Shown here: positions 9,118 to 21,485 of the stretch, piece after piece | How positions within the stretch are numbered: position 1 is the stretch's first letter | How the letters are laid out: every line of letters begins with the position of its first letter | Assembly (NCBI GenBank): GCA_014621425.1 | Contig: JAANBB010000493.1 | Coordinates: forward strand, 1-26,971 | DNA from: Cylindrodendrum hubeiense | Taxonomy: Eukaryota; Ascomycota; Sordariomycetes; Hypocreales; Nectriaceae | Length of the DNA stretch: 26,971 nt | Direction: 5' to 3' | Notes under the pieces: model-generated | What the model saw: only the letters and a program-made list of their open reading frames with translations | Databases searched by the model: none | What the model was told of the DNA's origin: nothing | Position numbers and translations under genes: made by a program

Positions 9118-10173
9118 TCATTGGAAAGGGAAATGCCCTTTCAACCCATCATAAATCATGAAAATGAATGCGGAGCTCGGTGCCGATCGAAGACAGGTGA
9201 CTCCACAGCCGCGGTACATGCCACGGATCCCATGTTGTCGCCAGAGGGCGGCACCCTCGTTCCAGAATGTTCGTTTTTCTCCTAGCCCTCCTAATGGGAC
9301 CGTCTGCATGCGCGACTTGATTGTGTCCGCAGGGAAAAAGATGAAGTTATAGGAGACACCCGCCGATGCGCCTGCAACGGCTTGTTGCCAAAAGGGTAGA
9401 GGGGTAGCCAAAATCTGTCGTCGTTCGGCTTCGGATGTAGCAGCTCGGATCTTTTGTTGGTAGAACATGCTTGTCACCGTTTCCTTGGCTCCGAACCATG
9501 CAGAGCCACCACCAGCTTCTCGAATCAAAGTTCCAAGTTGGCCATGCCAGAAGCCTCTCAACCCTTCGTGGCGGAAGATTTCTTTGATGACTGGTAGAGG
9601 GCGGAGCGGGGTACGGGCGGATCCCTCTCCCATTGGAGCTTGGATCTTGCATTTGACGAGCTCAATTGGTGTGAGCACGACAGAAGTAAAGGCGCCGGCA
9701 AAGGCACCGGTGAGAAACAGGTCAGGGAGGGACAAGCCCTTTTCCCGAGAGGCGAGTTCGGTCAGGAACATGACTTCGCGCCCCACGCTCTCGAATACGA
9801 ACAGGCTGCTCGTCTCAGCAGCTGCTCCCACCACGGGAGCGCTGATACCTCGGTATAGTCCCAGGAACCCATCGCTCTTTATAGCTTGTCGAAAGCAATC
9901 CAGAGGACCGCTATATCGCAGGGGTAGGTGGTCAGGTTGACTCTGTAGTCGCACCTTGACAGTGTCGAACGGGTACTCGATGTATTTACCGACGGCTCCA
10001 GCAATCTGCCTCGGTTAGTACAAGAAAACAAGATTACAGAGAGTGGAGCTTACCGAGCCGCAGACAACGTCTTCGATAGCCTCCATGGCGGCTGTCTTGC
10101 CCTTGAGCGCAAGCTCAGCAGCTGGGATCGCAGACATATTTGCGGCCTCGACCGCGATAGGAGCAGAATCCAT
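9118..10173 (-). CDS. ORT1: Mitochondrial ornithine carrier (Ort1/arg-13 type)
   Basis: Two exons: 10173-10054 and 10005-9118, giving 335 residues. The 48-nt intron (10006-10053; GTAAGC, CTAAC, GCAG) joins EDVVCGS to [17 protein letters not shown]. Three carrier repeats carry signature motifs [18 protein letters not shown] and PADTIKSRM, the SLC25 family pattern. GKYIEYPFD, the second-repeat [10 protein letters not shown] and the FHE-like [16 protein letters not shown] stretch match fungal ornithine/basic amino acid carriers. The known function is export of ornithine made in the matrix to the cytosol for arginine synthesis. The Met at 10173 gives a 40-residue first exon; upstream sequence in the same frame is pyrimidine-rich leader. 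Another basic or carnitine-type carrier is a less likely alternative. Confidence 0.87.
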
Positions 10174-10920
10174 CAGGGATAATAAGAGTAGGAGAGAAGT
10201 GGAGGAGGAGGAAGGGAAGGAGGGGGCAAAGACGTGATGGCGGTAGTGGTGGTTGGAGAGTGGCGGTGTCCTGATAGAAGGCCTCAAAAACTTGGGCTGA
10301 GGGGCAGCTCGCCTGTTGAGCAGCAATCAAGAGGTATAGCCTGGTAGTCTTGCAGATGTCGATGCAATCCCGAAGTTTAAGACGGATATAATGGTTGACG
10401 CGGGGGAACGGGGAGCATTTCGCGGCGTGCGCACCGATACCGGGAAAGTAGGGCTTTTGGAGAAGGGAGGAGGGCAACGCGGCCGGACCGATTTCTCCTC
10501 AGCGCATTCTGGTGAGTGGTAGAGGAGAGAGGAGAGAGGAGAGACACGCAAGCAAGCTGAGACAACGCAGAGTGGGCCGTTGGGGAAGGGAAGAGAGGGG
10601 GTTTTAAGACAATGAGGGCAATGTTGCTACAAGGCAAAGACTTAGAACCTGTCCCTCCCACGCGGTCCGGGTCACGACAGTGGGCTGCGACATAAAACCA
10701 TTGCCCACAGACATGCAGGACGAGTGGATGAAAGGGCGCCGGTGCAGCTTTCGGGCGCCATCAAGGCAAGCAAAAATTTCTTATCGCCTTATCGGGAAAG
10801 CATGTGACATCAGGGGATCCGTCTTTCGGCGGCCCGGGGCCAACCAGCGGCCAGGCACAGTTATCAGATCGCCTGTGCGCCGGAGACGACCCGAACGCGG
10901 CCAGTGTCAGCCGTATTTTT

Positions 10921-10988
10921 GGAGGGGCCTTGGAGGGGCACAGGGGCGCACAGGGCCCCCCTGGAGGCCTAGAGGGGTCTGGAGGGGT
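10921..10988. promoter_or_regulatory. AGGGG (STRE-like) array, also a G-quadruplex motif
   Basis: Full AGGGG cores have their A at 10923, 10934, 10942, 10973 and 10983, with AGGGC at 10952 and an inverted CCCCT at 10958-10962. Spacing is mostly 8-11 bases. The G runs at 10924, 10935, 10943 and 10953 have loops of 7, 4 and 6 bases and satisfy the G3+N1-7 rule. It lies about 750 bases upstream of the ornithine carrier ATG and 900 bases upstream of the thymidylate synthase ATG. Confidence 0.5.
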
Positions 10989-11786
10989 TCTTCAAGCCAT
11001 CCAAGGCAGGTCCCCCATGAAGTGCCCCATCACGGCTCCATTTGGCGGCCATTGCATGCTCGTCGCGACGGCGCTGGAAGGCTATGCCGTAGTAATTAGC
11101 GTCCTGCAACTTGATCGACTGATTGATTAGATGGCCGCTCTGGCGCCGGGCTGTTACACTACTGTGCCATGCCAATATTAGTTCTTTCCAAGACGGCGAC
11201 CTGCAGCGCCCAGCAATTTCCATGTGCCGGTCCCGTGCTCGTTGCCGGTGTTGGCGTGCTAGACTTGGTGCAGCCTTTTCTGCATTTTACAGCACCTGCT
11301 TAGGAGTTGCTCGGCAGTTGGCTGTCCTGGCCAATGAAAGCCGGCTCAGCTGCCATATGTCTCGGTCAAGTCGCCAGCTGCCAGCTGCTAGCTGCCAACA
11401 ACAACGTTGCTGCCAATCCATCCCGGCCCCGCAACCACGTTGGAGAATGAGTTGGTAATTGTTTTAGGACCGCATGGGGGCCACCTCATCCGTGGCGCAG
11501 GCCGCAAATTTGATGCGCTGTTGGTTTGCGCGAATTCCTCCCTAGCGAGCGGGAGGGTTCCGGATCTTTGGACATGGGATATGTAGGTCCGAAGTACCGG
11601 TGGCGGCAGTTAGACTGAGCTAGGTGGGTAAAGGAGTCAGTCTCTGAGCAAACCTGGGCGACTCGGGATTGGGTTTTGGGGAAACCTGGACGTAATTGCC
11701 ATGCGCGGCGGCGACGGGGAAACCATTGCCCGTCGCCTCGGCGTGGGGTTGCCAAGGTGGGGCAACTCGCGTTTGGTCGCGGCTGG

Positions 11787-11792
11787 ACGCGT
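11787..11792. promoter_or_regulatory. MluI cell-cycle box upstream of thymidylate synthase
   Basis: A perfect ACGCGT lies 95 bases before the thymidylate synthase ATG, inside GGACGCGTCG. Thymidylate synthase (CDC21) is a classical MCB/MBF target in budding yeast. A second CGCG element, TTTGCGCGAA, resembling an E2F/MBF site, is about 350 bases further upstream. Confidence 0.55.
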
Positions 11793-11886
11793 CGAGCAGG
11801 GCAGATCAATTAAGCTCACACTCAACCGTCCCGTCTCGTCTCGTCCCGTCTGGGAGCCTGGCATTCGAATCCCATCAACCCCCAAA

Positions 11887-12991
<1,105 letters not shown>

Positions 12992-13510
12992 GCAATGCAA
13001 AATATTTTTGCAACATTTATCATGGGTTGGCCGATTATTATGGGATAGAAGGCGTTGTTATATTGGAACTTGAGAGCCCAGGGCGGAGGAATATACTCTA
13101 TTGCAAATGCAAATATGCGAATGATTGATGAGTCGCTGTGTCGGTAAAGAATCGTACGGAACGTGTCCCGGCGTGGCGTTCCGGCGTCCCCGTGTACCTT
13201 GTCGTTGCGGATGCGGATCCGGGAGAAGATGAACATTGATAGGGATGCGGGGCCCCACTACACGCCCCCTTTTCTCAATTGCGGGAGGATTGACATGCTT
13301 GGACCATGGCACTGCACACGGATTGGAGGGGAATTTAGAAACATGATGGAGAATGGGTTGCGAATATGTTGAGAGGTGGTATTCAAGATTATAGTAAAAA
13401 GGTCTGTGCAACTCAAGACACTACTAATGTAAAGAGAACGTGGGGTTTGGCCCACGGTGTCCTCGTGGTATCACAGTTTCCAAATTGTGAAGATTGAAAA
13501 GATGCAATCC
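12992..13510. other. Convergent 3' region between thymidylate synthase and SHR3
   Basis: These 519 bases lie between convergent stop codons. Neither strand has a credible coding region, repeat or RNA gene. It is moderately AT-rich at both ends, consistent with 3' UTRs. Confidence 0.6.
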
Positions 13511-14279
13511 TTACTGCTTCTTCTTGTTCGCGGCCTTGCTGGGGGAAGACTCCTTCTTCTCGGCAGTATCCTTCTTGTCGGCATCACTCTTGTCGGCGGC
13601 GGCAATATCATCGGCCTCCTTCTTCTCAGCATACCACTGGCCAGCCTGGAGGACCAGAATGCCGACGAGGACGAGAGCGAGGATGGTGTTGCTAGCGGAG
13701 AGGACCTTCAGGGTGTCTTCGCGACCGAGGATCATCTCGCCGTGCTCGCCGTCGTGGGTCTTGCCTTGGAATTCGTCGTCGGACCAGATGTCGGCGCTGA
13801 CGGTGCGCAGACCCTTGATGATGTTGGCAACGTAGACTCCAAATCCAATGATGTAGAGGATGAGGGAAGCGCCATCGAAGAGAAAGTTGGCCTCGCTGGG
13901 GCGGAAGAGCTTGATGAAGAAACCGATGAAGCCAACAGAGATCATGATGTGCAGCACGCGGCTGATCAGAGGCGGCGACTGGTGGACGAACTTGAGATGG
14001 GTCTCGAGGTGGTTCAGGAAATCAGTGGTGACGGGAGCCTTGGTCCAGAGGAGAGGGAAGTCGTAGGGGAATGAGGCAAAGAGGACACCGAGGAAGAAGC
14101 AAACGGCTGTGGGATTTGATCAGCAAGAGGACTCGGAGGTGGGATGGTGTGAGGGGAGATCAAGGAAGGGAAGATGGAGGACTAAACATACGCGCGATAA
14201 TCATGAAGGTCGCGAACGAGCTGGTTCCATGGTAGTTTGAAGACCTGGAGTTCTTCGAATAATCGATGTAGCCAGCCAT
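13511..14279 (-). CDS. SHR3: Shr3-type ER chaperone for amino-acid permeases
   Basis: Two exons: 14279-14192 and 14106-13511, giving 227 residues. The 85-nt intron (14107-14191; GTATGT...CACAG) joins FATFMIIA to PVCFFLGVLFASFPYDFPLLW. Four membrane segments are visible at about 20-42, 79-97, 106-126 and 169-188. The conserved block FRPSEANFLFDGASLILY and the loop KGLRTVSADIW are Shr3 hallmarks. The tail is hydrophilic and Lys/Ala-rich, ending KKKQ. Shr3 folds newly made amino-acid permeases in the ER membrane and allows their COPII packaging. The Met at 14279 starts a short polar N-terminus as in relatives. The protein is on the same strand as REV1 but separated by 1.7 kb, so no functional link is implied. 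Confidence 0.92.
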
Positions 14280-14593
14280 TTTGGCGGGATGTGGGAGGGA
14301 ATGAGGCGATTGCCGAGTTACGATTTGCGCCAAAGGCTGGAGGGGCGCGGGAAATGCGACTGGAGGTGTTGTCGCAAGAAAAGTCGCCAGGGGGGAGTCG
14401 GGCGAGAAGTATTAGGGCCTGTTAGGGAGGCTTGCGATGGGGTGAAGGATGGGGAGAGAGGAAGAGAAGGAGAGGGAGAGGGGAGAAGGAGACGAAGGAG
14501 GGTGAGAGGGTGAGAGGCAGAAGAAGAAGGAGAGAGCGAGAAGAACGATGGAGCAGCGCCGCCTTGCAGGAAGGATGAGGAGCAGACAAGGTT

Positions 14594-14887
14594 GGTACTG
14601 GGCCAGCAGGTAAGGGTAGGTCCGATGGCAGCCGGTGCAGTACCTTCTAGTTCGGTGGTAGGCTGGGGAAAGGCAGGTACTCTGCTAATGTGGGGATTCT
14701 GAGTGGTTGCTAAGCCCGATTCGGCCCCACCAGGTAAAATTGGGGCCACGCGACAAGCTCCGACCGAGGAGGGTTGGAGGGCTTCTAGAAGATGGTATGA
14801 TGCGGAGAAGAGCGACGTGACAGGGCGCGGCGTGCGGAGGTACCTCGCAATGCGCAGAGCCAGCGTAGGAACGGCAGGTACTGTGCT
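14594..14887. repeat. Dispersed GGTACT(G/C) words with a 15-bp near-repeat
   Basis: GGCAGGTACTCTGCT at 14672-14686 recurs with one mismatch at 14873-14887. Two more GGTACTG words occur at 14594-14600 (+) and 14638-14644 (inverted). All lie upstream of SHR3. Function is unknown; a binding-site cluster or chance in a GTAC-rich patch are both possible. Confidence 0.4.
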
Positions 14888-15819
14888 ACGTACAAGAAGC
14901 AAATACGTAATCCTGGGTGAAGAATCGATCGAGACTGGGCCGTAATCTCTTAGCACCTGCCACGAATCGTTTAACGCTCAAGGAACTGGCCAGTGCTTAT
15001 TTCTTATCTGGAGTTAATAGGTAAGATACCCACAATGAACGCCCGTACCACAGTGTAGTACGTATTGACCCCAGTGATCAGTGGTGCCTGATCAGTGATA
15101 ACTGCGGAGGAGGGCGGAGGAGAGAGGGCGAAGGATGGCGGGCTCCCTCTCGTCCCTGGTCCAGTTGGTTCCTCATTGAACCTGGCTCGGCCTCCCGCTC
15201 TTCCCGTTCAGTGGCATGGCTCCACTATCACTGTCCCACACACTGTCCCACCCACACACACCATGACGAAAACGTCGCCGCATTCTCAGCCTCACAAATA
15301 AACTATCGCCATGACCGGAGTCCTCTCATGTTTCCTCGTTGCTCTTTTGCGTGGGCTATAGACGGATGCGTCATGCCGCACCCGTACATTCCCTTGTAAC
15401 TCATGCCTCCTCAGGTTCACATCAAGGCACTGGCTCAAACTCTTTGACACTCCATGATATCACTGCAAACAAACCCCAACAAACCCCAACCACTCGATTC
15501 CGTTGGTGCTTGCTCCTTTCTTTTGTGCTACGCTAAAATTATCCCGTCTACCGTTGTATTCCTCTCCTTCCCCTTCACAGCAATCACCTAGTTCTCCATC
15601 GCTTGTCTGAGACAAGACGCGATCTGTTCACGATCCTACTGTCTCTCCATGACTGGCATCTCGGAGCACCTGATTAATAAATAAATATCGTATCTATGAG
15701 CAGGGAATTGCCCTTAAATATGCGGCGATGCCTTGAAATTGAGTGGCTATGTGCTCTCTGTTGTACCCAGGGGACAGGTTCAAAGCTGCTGGTTCTCGTT
15801 GCTGTCATTGGAGTGTGGC

Positions 15820-15825
15820 TTTATT
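15820..15825 (-). terminator. AATAAA polyadenylation-type signal after REV1
   Basis: TTTATT on + is AATAAA on the REV1 strand, about 130 bases past its stop codon. The distance suits a 3' end signal. There is no direct proof. Confidence 0.35.
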
Positions 15826-15951
15826 TGGGTTTCTTGGTAGGGAGTTGATACATGTATGTACAAGAATCCAAATGCCGATCTCGCTGAATTTCGAGTAATA
15901 ATTTCATGAACCGGTGTTCTTTTTCTTGAGCTCTTCCTACTTGCCACCACC

Positions 15952-18900
15952 TTACAGATTTAATGGTGCCATACCTCGTTGTTTGACGGCCTTTTGCACA
16001 GCATCCTTGACGCTCTGCACTGATCGTCTCCAAGAGTTTTGACCCTTTCCGCCTCTTCCATCCTGTTCAACCACAAGATCTAACCACCGTACAAGCTTCG
16101 TAGCCTTCTCCAAATCTCGTTCCTCTTGAACGACTCGCGCAAGGAATTTCTCCAAAACCTCGACGTCTCTCCGATGTGGTCCTTCTTTCTGCGTTTCGAT
16201 GTGCCACGCATCCAACATGTCTTTAATCTCCTGAGTCGATGTCACACCTGATTTTGCAAACGAAATCATGGGCGGTGGGGCGGCGAATTGGATTTTACGC
16301 TGACCACCGGAAAGGATGCTCTCTGGATCTGGTGTGTGGTGTTTCCGTGCAGGCGCATCGAGCCCCGACCTCTGTGCTAGTCGCCGCCGGCGATGATCGG
16401 CAATAACTTCCTTTCGTACATCTTCCGGTAACTCGGAGAGGAACTGGGGGTCTAGGTCCTCGATATCCTCGCTGCCCTCGCTGTCTTCGTTCAAGGCTCG
16501 AAAGTTGGTCTGCAACAGACCAGCTTGAGCATCGTTCTGTCGCTGAGCGTTTCCAAGCATGCTTCGCATCCCACTTCGCTTCGTAGGCGTGGTGGGCTTT
16601 TTCGATTGAATGAAGCCGTCCTTTCGTGGCAAGGAATGCTGCATGGTTTCGGCCGGCTTTCGTCCATATGCTGCTAGGACTTCGGCCTTCATGTCTTCCG
16701 GTAGCGCGTTGAATACTTCAGGATCAACTTGAGATGGTAGCATGTCCGTTAATATTGGGCTTTCTGACCTCGCTCGCACCGGTGTATGCGCTCTGGGTTC
16801 GACTGTCTTTGCCTTTTGGGCCATTAGCTTACTTCGAATGTCACTAGGTACCTCTGCAAGAACCGCTGGGTCGGCATTGCTGGGGATGATGAACTGAGTT
16901 CCAGAGACATTCAGAGGTGTCTTGGCCTTCGCGTCATCTTGGTTAGCTCTCGATAGCGCCAAGGCAGGGTGTCTTTTTGACTTCCGCGGTGTTAATGGAT
17001 CATCAGCGATGGGATCTTGGTGAATTTCTCGTCCCGGCGTTCCCCTGGGTTTCTCTGGGCTATCGACTTCATCGATCGGTTCTGCTCTGAAAGACGTCCT
17101 TGCAGGTGACGGTTTCGTGAATGCAGTAAATACGAGCTTTTTCTGACTCCCATCTGGGGCTGAGTTGCTCGTCTTTGTAGGTTCCAACTTGGTCATTTGG
17201 ATCCCCAAACCACGGAGATCCCCAGGACTGAACTTGAAACCTCGCAGTATTGACACCGCTTCCTTTCCAATTGTTTGGTAATCGTGGGTCGCAACGCCAA
17301 AAGTTGCGCTCTTGTTGAATGTGTCGCACTTCCCATGTCCAAGATGCTTCGCTGGATCCAGTGGTGCATCCATAGATCTTCTCATTATTTTCACGGTGAG
17401 TTGTTTCCCCCTGACTTGCTCGTTTAAAAGGCGTTTCTCGAGCTCCTTGCACAGGTTGTACACAAATTCCTCCGCCTCCGGCTGGTTGATGAAGCGAATA
17501 CCCCAGTTGACTTCTGCCGAGACTGATTTTCTTGGCGGTTGCTCACCAACTTCAGTTCGATCGATGCCACGGGCATAGTCTCGAAGCTTTTCGCTGGTCT
17601 TTGGTCCTAGAGCGGACGTGAGGCGCTCTTTTGAAACGTCCCGGATGTCTTTGACGAACGTGACGCCAATTTCCTCGAGCTTTCCACTGATGCTGCGTGC
17701 AACTCCTGGCAGCTGTTCCACCTTCAGCTCTCCTATCATGTCCAAGACCTCTTCAGGTTTCAGTTGGTATTGTCCCGCTGGCTTTGCTCTTCTGAGCGCC
17801 ACCTTGGCTTGTAATATATTTCCACCAACTCCAACAGACACGTGGCAGCCCGTCTTTGCCTTAATCCTTTCGCGCAGCTTTTTTGAGATGTCCTCCACCA
17901 TATGTTGCTCTCGGTTGATGCTCCCATCTTCGATTCCAGTTCCCTGAGAGCCAGTAGCGGTCAACACAATGGATGTAACATCGACCAGTGCCTCGTCAAC
18001 GCTGACACTTTGCACAATGCCACCAATATCCAAAATAGACTCGTAGAATATGCGACTCGCATCTTCGTAGGCTGGGAAGTCGTAGGGCAGCACTTTGAGC
18101 TCGGGGCATAGCTCAAGAGCTCTTTTCATCCACATGCCATTCTTGACGCCGAATTCCCGAGCTGGATAATTGCAACTGGCAATTTCAGACCCTGCTCCAG
18201 TGCTGTGTGCAACAACAGCTGGCTTGTCCACATACTCCGGGTGACTTTTGAGAGATACAGCACAGAAAAAACTGTCAAAATCCACGTGAAGGACATATCG
18301 TCTCGAACCTGGTCGCTTCTTTGGTTTCTGCTCAGCAGAACTTTTCTCTGCTGCCAATCGTTGCATCTTGGACTTCAACTCGGCTTTCCACGTCGAGAGG
18401 TGGTGTAAACGACTTTCTGAATAAAACTGCTTGAGAAAATTCGGGTTGGCAGTTGATGACTTCCGCAGCCGAGGGTCCGATAAAAGCCACACGTTGTGTT
18501 CTTCCGATGTCATGTTTTTTGGAGGGTTTGCAGATTTGAGTTGCTCGGCCTGTCCAATTCGATCATCCAAATCCAAATCTGCTGAATCCAGTTCCGGTAC
18601 ATCATCCAATGACTGCTCTACAGGCACCCGCGGTGATTCGAATGAAGGGATCTCGAGCCCCTTTATATCCGGTGTGACTTTCGGGCCCTGAGACAGAGGC
18701 CGTACCGGAGTTTGTGCCTGTTCCACGACCTGGCTGAGGGACTGGCTGGGGAGAGTTGCAGCTTTCAACTGACTCGTGTAAAAGCTATTGTCTGTCTGCT
18801 CTCGATAGCCCTGTTTCGGCTGTGGAGTTGACTGAGTCAAGCCTTTGTCACCACCGAATTTCAGAACCTTTTGTCTGGGTCCCTCATCGAGTACTCGGTA

Positions 18901-19390
18901 ATCCGCCCAGGGAAGTAATTTTCCGGCATTGACGGAATCCATGATCCACGCGGGTTTGACGATTCTGTATCTGTTGAAGTCCACAGACTTTTTGGGTGGT
19001 AGAGTTGATGCAATTATGTGTGTTGCCATCGTCTTGGAGTCAAGATACTGGAGAAAGCCACCACCGTGTTGCACAATCTCGCGATGAAGTCTAACATACA
19101 CAGAGTCAGAATGGTCCTAGGATTGACCAGGATGCGATGACTTACATGTGAAGCGGAGGTTGAGTGTAGCCTGTGACATGGGCAACAATCCCTTTGAATA
19201 TCTGAGGCTTATCGGAAGAAGCGCGCATGTCGGCATCGAGATTTTGAAGCTTAATCTTCTTCCGCCTGAAATAATCACCGAATCCTTGGAATTCGCTTGC
19301 TCCATACTCATCTCCCTCTTCGTCATCAAAAGTATGCCCCTCAATGCGCTTCCTCACTTGGGAGGAGTTCTTGTCAAGAACACTGCCCAT
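15952..19390 (-). CDS. REV1: REV1 translesion DNA polymerase (dCMP transferase)
   Basis: Two exons: 19390-19146 and 19090-15952, giving 1127 residues. The 55-nt intron (19091-19145; GTAAGT, CTGAC, GTTAG) joins GYTQPPLH to ILHREIVQHGGGF inside the BRCT domain (about 66-150; its Trp is in KPAWIMDSV). A Y-family polymerase core follows: LHVDFDSFF (metal-binding Asp at about 352) and SVDEA (Asp-Glu at about 447-448), then helix-hairpin and little-finger regions. Next come two clear ubiquitin-binding motifs (DPEVFNALPEDMKAEVL at 871; DPQFLSELPEDVRKEVI at 962) and a weaker third at 822. The last ~100 residues match the Rev1 C-terminal domain that docks other polymerases and Rev7. Rev1 inserts C opposite abasic or damaged bases and scaffolds pol zeta. 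The N-terminus with GFGDYFRRKKIKLQNLDA is the family start. Confidence 0.96.
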
Positions 19391-19812
19391 TTTGAGTGGA
19401 TACGGCAGATGGCCGGACTGTAACTTGGTGATTAGAATTCACGGTGATGCTGGGAGATTCAAGATGCCTGGAGCGTGTTGGTGGTAAGCCTAACAGCTGA
19501 GCTTATGTTCATGATGGAAGTATCAAAGATCGCTGGGCTCCGAAAGAAACAGGAGCTTCATCCTGGTTTCACAATAGTCGAGCTGGTATTCTTGTCGTGT
19601 TGTTGTTTCGTCAGTCGTCGTAAGGAAGCAAATCGAAGGCGTCGGTGGTGATGTCGACCGCGTAAAGTGGAGCGCGCCGTTCACACGTCGGCTCGTGACC
19701 AGCAGCCGATGCGCCACACTCTCCAGCCTCAACACGCGAGGCTGACCTTTTGATTTCATCACTCCGAGATACCTCTGAATGCACAACCTTGCTTGGAGCC
19801 ACCACTGCAGGC
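19391..19812. promoter_or_regulatory. Divergent REV1/RED promoter
   Basis: These 422 bases separate two divergent start codons, so both promoters and leaders must lie here or overlap. I see no perfect MluI box, repeat or small gene. Confidence 0.55.
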
Positions 19813-21485
19813 ATGAATAACTCGCAGTTTCGCAAGCTGTTGCTTGCAGATTCGGAACAACAGTCAAGCGACAAGGATGGCGCGGTGACAGGCGCAGCAG
19901 TCCCTGCTAAGAGTGCTCTGGGTTCGCGACAACGAGCAAGCATCCCGATGACACCGTCAGTAGTCTTTGTACCAAGAGGAATGATAGCTACGAACTGACA
20001 CTTTGCAGACGCTCAGTAGGAGGCTCTCAGGCCGATTTCGCGCGACAGCTAGCGGAGCGAAATAATACGACTCGACCCCAGCGGAAGTTCAAGTCCTCTA
20101 AACCTAGAGGCGTCAGGCTGGCCACCGGATACGTCGATCGATCGAAGGAGCGTGAGGATGATGCAGATGACGACCGTGCAGAGCAGCTAAAGGAACTGGA
20201 GGAGGCATTGAAGAACGAAGATATCGATCAAGAGACCTTCCAGAAGCGCCGGTTTGAGATCGCAGGTGGAGACCTGAGCAGCACACATTTGGTGAAGGGC
20301 CTTGACTTTAAGCTTCTGAAGCGCATCAAGGAAGGAGAAGATGTTTATGGAGACAAGGAGCCCGAAGAAGAGAAGGAAGACGAGCCAGAAGTGGACGTCG
20401 ATGATGAATTCGACGAGCTGGAGGACCAGGACGTTTTGGCAGTTGTGAAAGAGAAGGAGAAGAAGAAAGGCCAGCTATCAACAGTCACCTTGGCACCAGG
20501 AAAGAAGCGGACAAGAGATCAGATTCTGGCAGAGCTGAAAGCGTCGAGAGAAGCAGCGAAAGCGCAGCAGGACTTGCTCGGAGACCGGTTCAAGAAGATT
20601 GGAGCGAAACAAATGCCAGGAGCACGGATCGAGCGAGACCACAAGGGACGAGAAGTTCTGATCATTGTGGATGAAGATGGACACGAAAAGAGGAAGGTGC
20701 GCAAACTTCAACCAGGAGCAGAAAAAGATGATGAAGCGGCTCGCGGTCTCCTGGTGCCGGACAAGGATGCGAAGCCACTGGGGATGGAGGTTCCAGAACA
20801 ATACCGAAAGAAGGAAGAGCCTGAAGAAGAAGAAGAAGATATTGACATCTTCGACGGGGTAGGTGACGACTACGATCCTCTGGCTGGCATGGATGGATCG
20901 GATTCGGACTCGGAAGATGGAGAGGACGCCAAGAAGGATATGAAGGCATCAGAGGATGCAGAAGCCGGCGAGGTCATGGATAAGTCTATGCCTCCACCGC
21001 CAAAGCCCCAAGCGCCGGCTGCACCACGAAACTACTTCAAGGACGCCAAGACTGGCCTTGTATCAGAAGAACAACAGACCAAGGCGCCGTCCATGTCTGA
21101 TCCCGCCATCATGGCGGCTTTCAAGCGAGCGGCAGCATTGAACCCGATCGCCAAGGAGAAGGGCGAAGACGATGACGACGACGACGAAGAAGAAGGCGAT
21201 GCGGCAAAGAACAGGGCCCTGGAGGAGCGAAGGAAGAAGCTGCTTCAGATGGCGGACCGAGATGACCAGGATCTCGACATGGGCTTCGGCACAAGTCGCT
21301 TTGAAGACGAGGAAGACTTTGACGAAAGCCAGGTGAAGCTCTCGACGTGGGGCAAGGACGACAAGGACGAAGGTCAATCGAAAGGCGGCCCGTCGAACCG
21401 GAAGCGCGGACCAAAGAAGCGCAAGGGCGATGCCAACAATGCTGCGGATGTGTTGCGGGTGATGGAGGAACGCAAGAAATCATGA
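19813..21485 (+). CDS. RED/IK-like spliceosomal protein
   Basis: Two exons: 19813-19955 and 20009-21485, giving 539 residues. The intron 19956-20008 (GTCAGT, CTGAC, TTGCAG) joins RASIPMTP to RSVGGSQADFARQLAERN. The N-terminal half is the RED domain: MNNSQFRKLLL, DFARQLAERN, KFKSSKPRGVRLATGYVDRS, and GGDLSSTHLVKGLDFKLLKR at about 145-165. After it come charged acidic runs, DPAIMAAFKRAAAL, and a basic tail KRGPKKRKGD with nuclear-localisation character. Human RED (IK) and its partner SMU1 act in B-complex spliceosome activation; fungal relatives are presumed to do the same. The first Met at 19813 starts the conserved N-terminus. The donor GTCAGT is less usual, but phase and branch site support it. 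Confidence 0.87.

Larger units (their letters stand above)
10174..11886. other. Divergent promoter region of the ornithine carrier and thymidylate synthase genes
   Basis: This 1.7 kb region has no credible gene. The part next to the carrier is CT-rich on the minus strand (its leader). The middle holds an AGGGG array at 10921-10988 and a CAGCTG-rich patch near 11370-11395. The part next to thymidylate synthase holds TTTGCGCGAA near 11525-11534, an MluI box at 11787-11792 and a CGTCTCGTCC-type pyrimidine tract just before the ATG. Confidence 0.6.
14280..15951. other. SHR3 promoter and REV1 3' flank
   Basis: There is no credible gene in these 1672 bases. Near SHR3 is a long purine-rich run on + (about 14430-14545), the usual pyrimidine leader seen from the other strand. 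A cluster of GGTACT words lies at 14594-14887. A small direct repeat of TGATCAGTG is near 15075-15100, and a 10-mer AAACCCCAAC is repeated at 15471-15490. Confidence 0.6.

Noticed and set aside
11860..11880. tRNA B-box-like ATTCGAATCC before thymidylate synthase
   Set aside because: No A box or cloverleaf can be formed upstream, and it abuts the start codon. A similar GGTTCGACC near 4842-4850 also lacks paired arms.
14318..14956. 212-residue ORF on the minus strand upstream of SHR3
   Set aside because: Low-complexity Ser/Pro/Leu composition from a pyrimidine-rich leader; no domain, no splice context.
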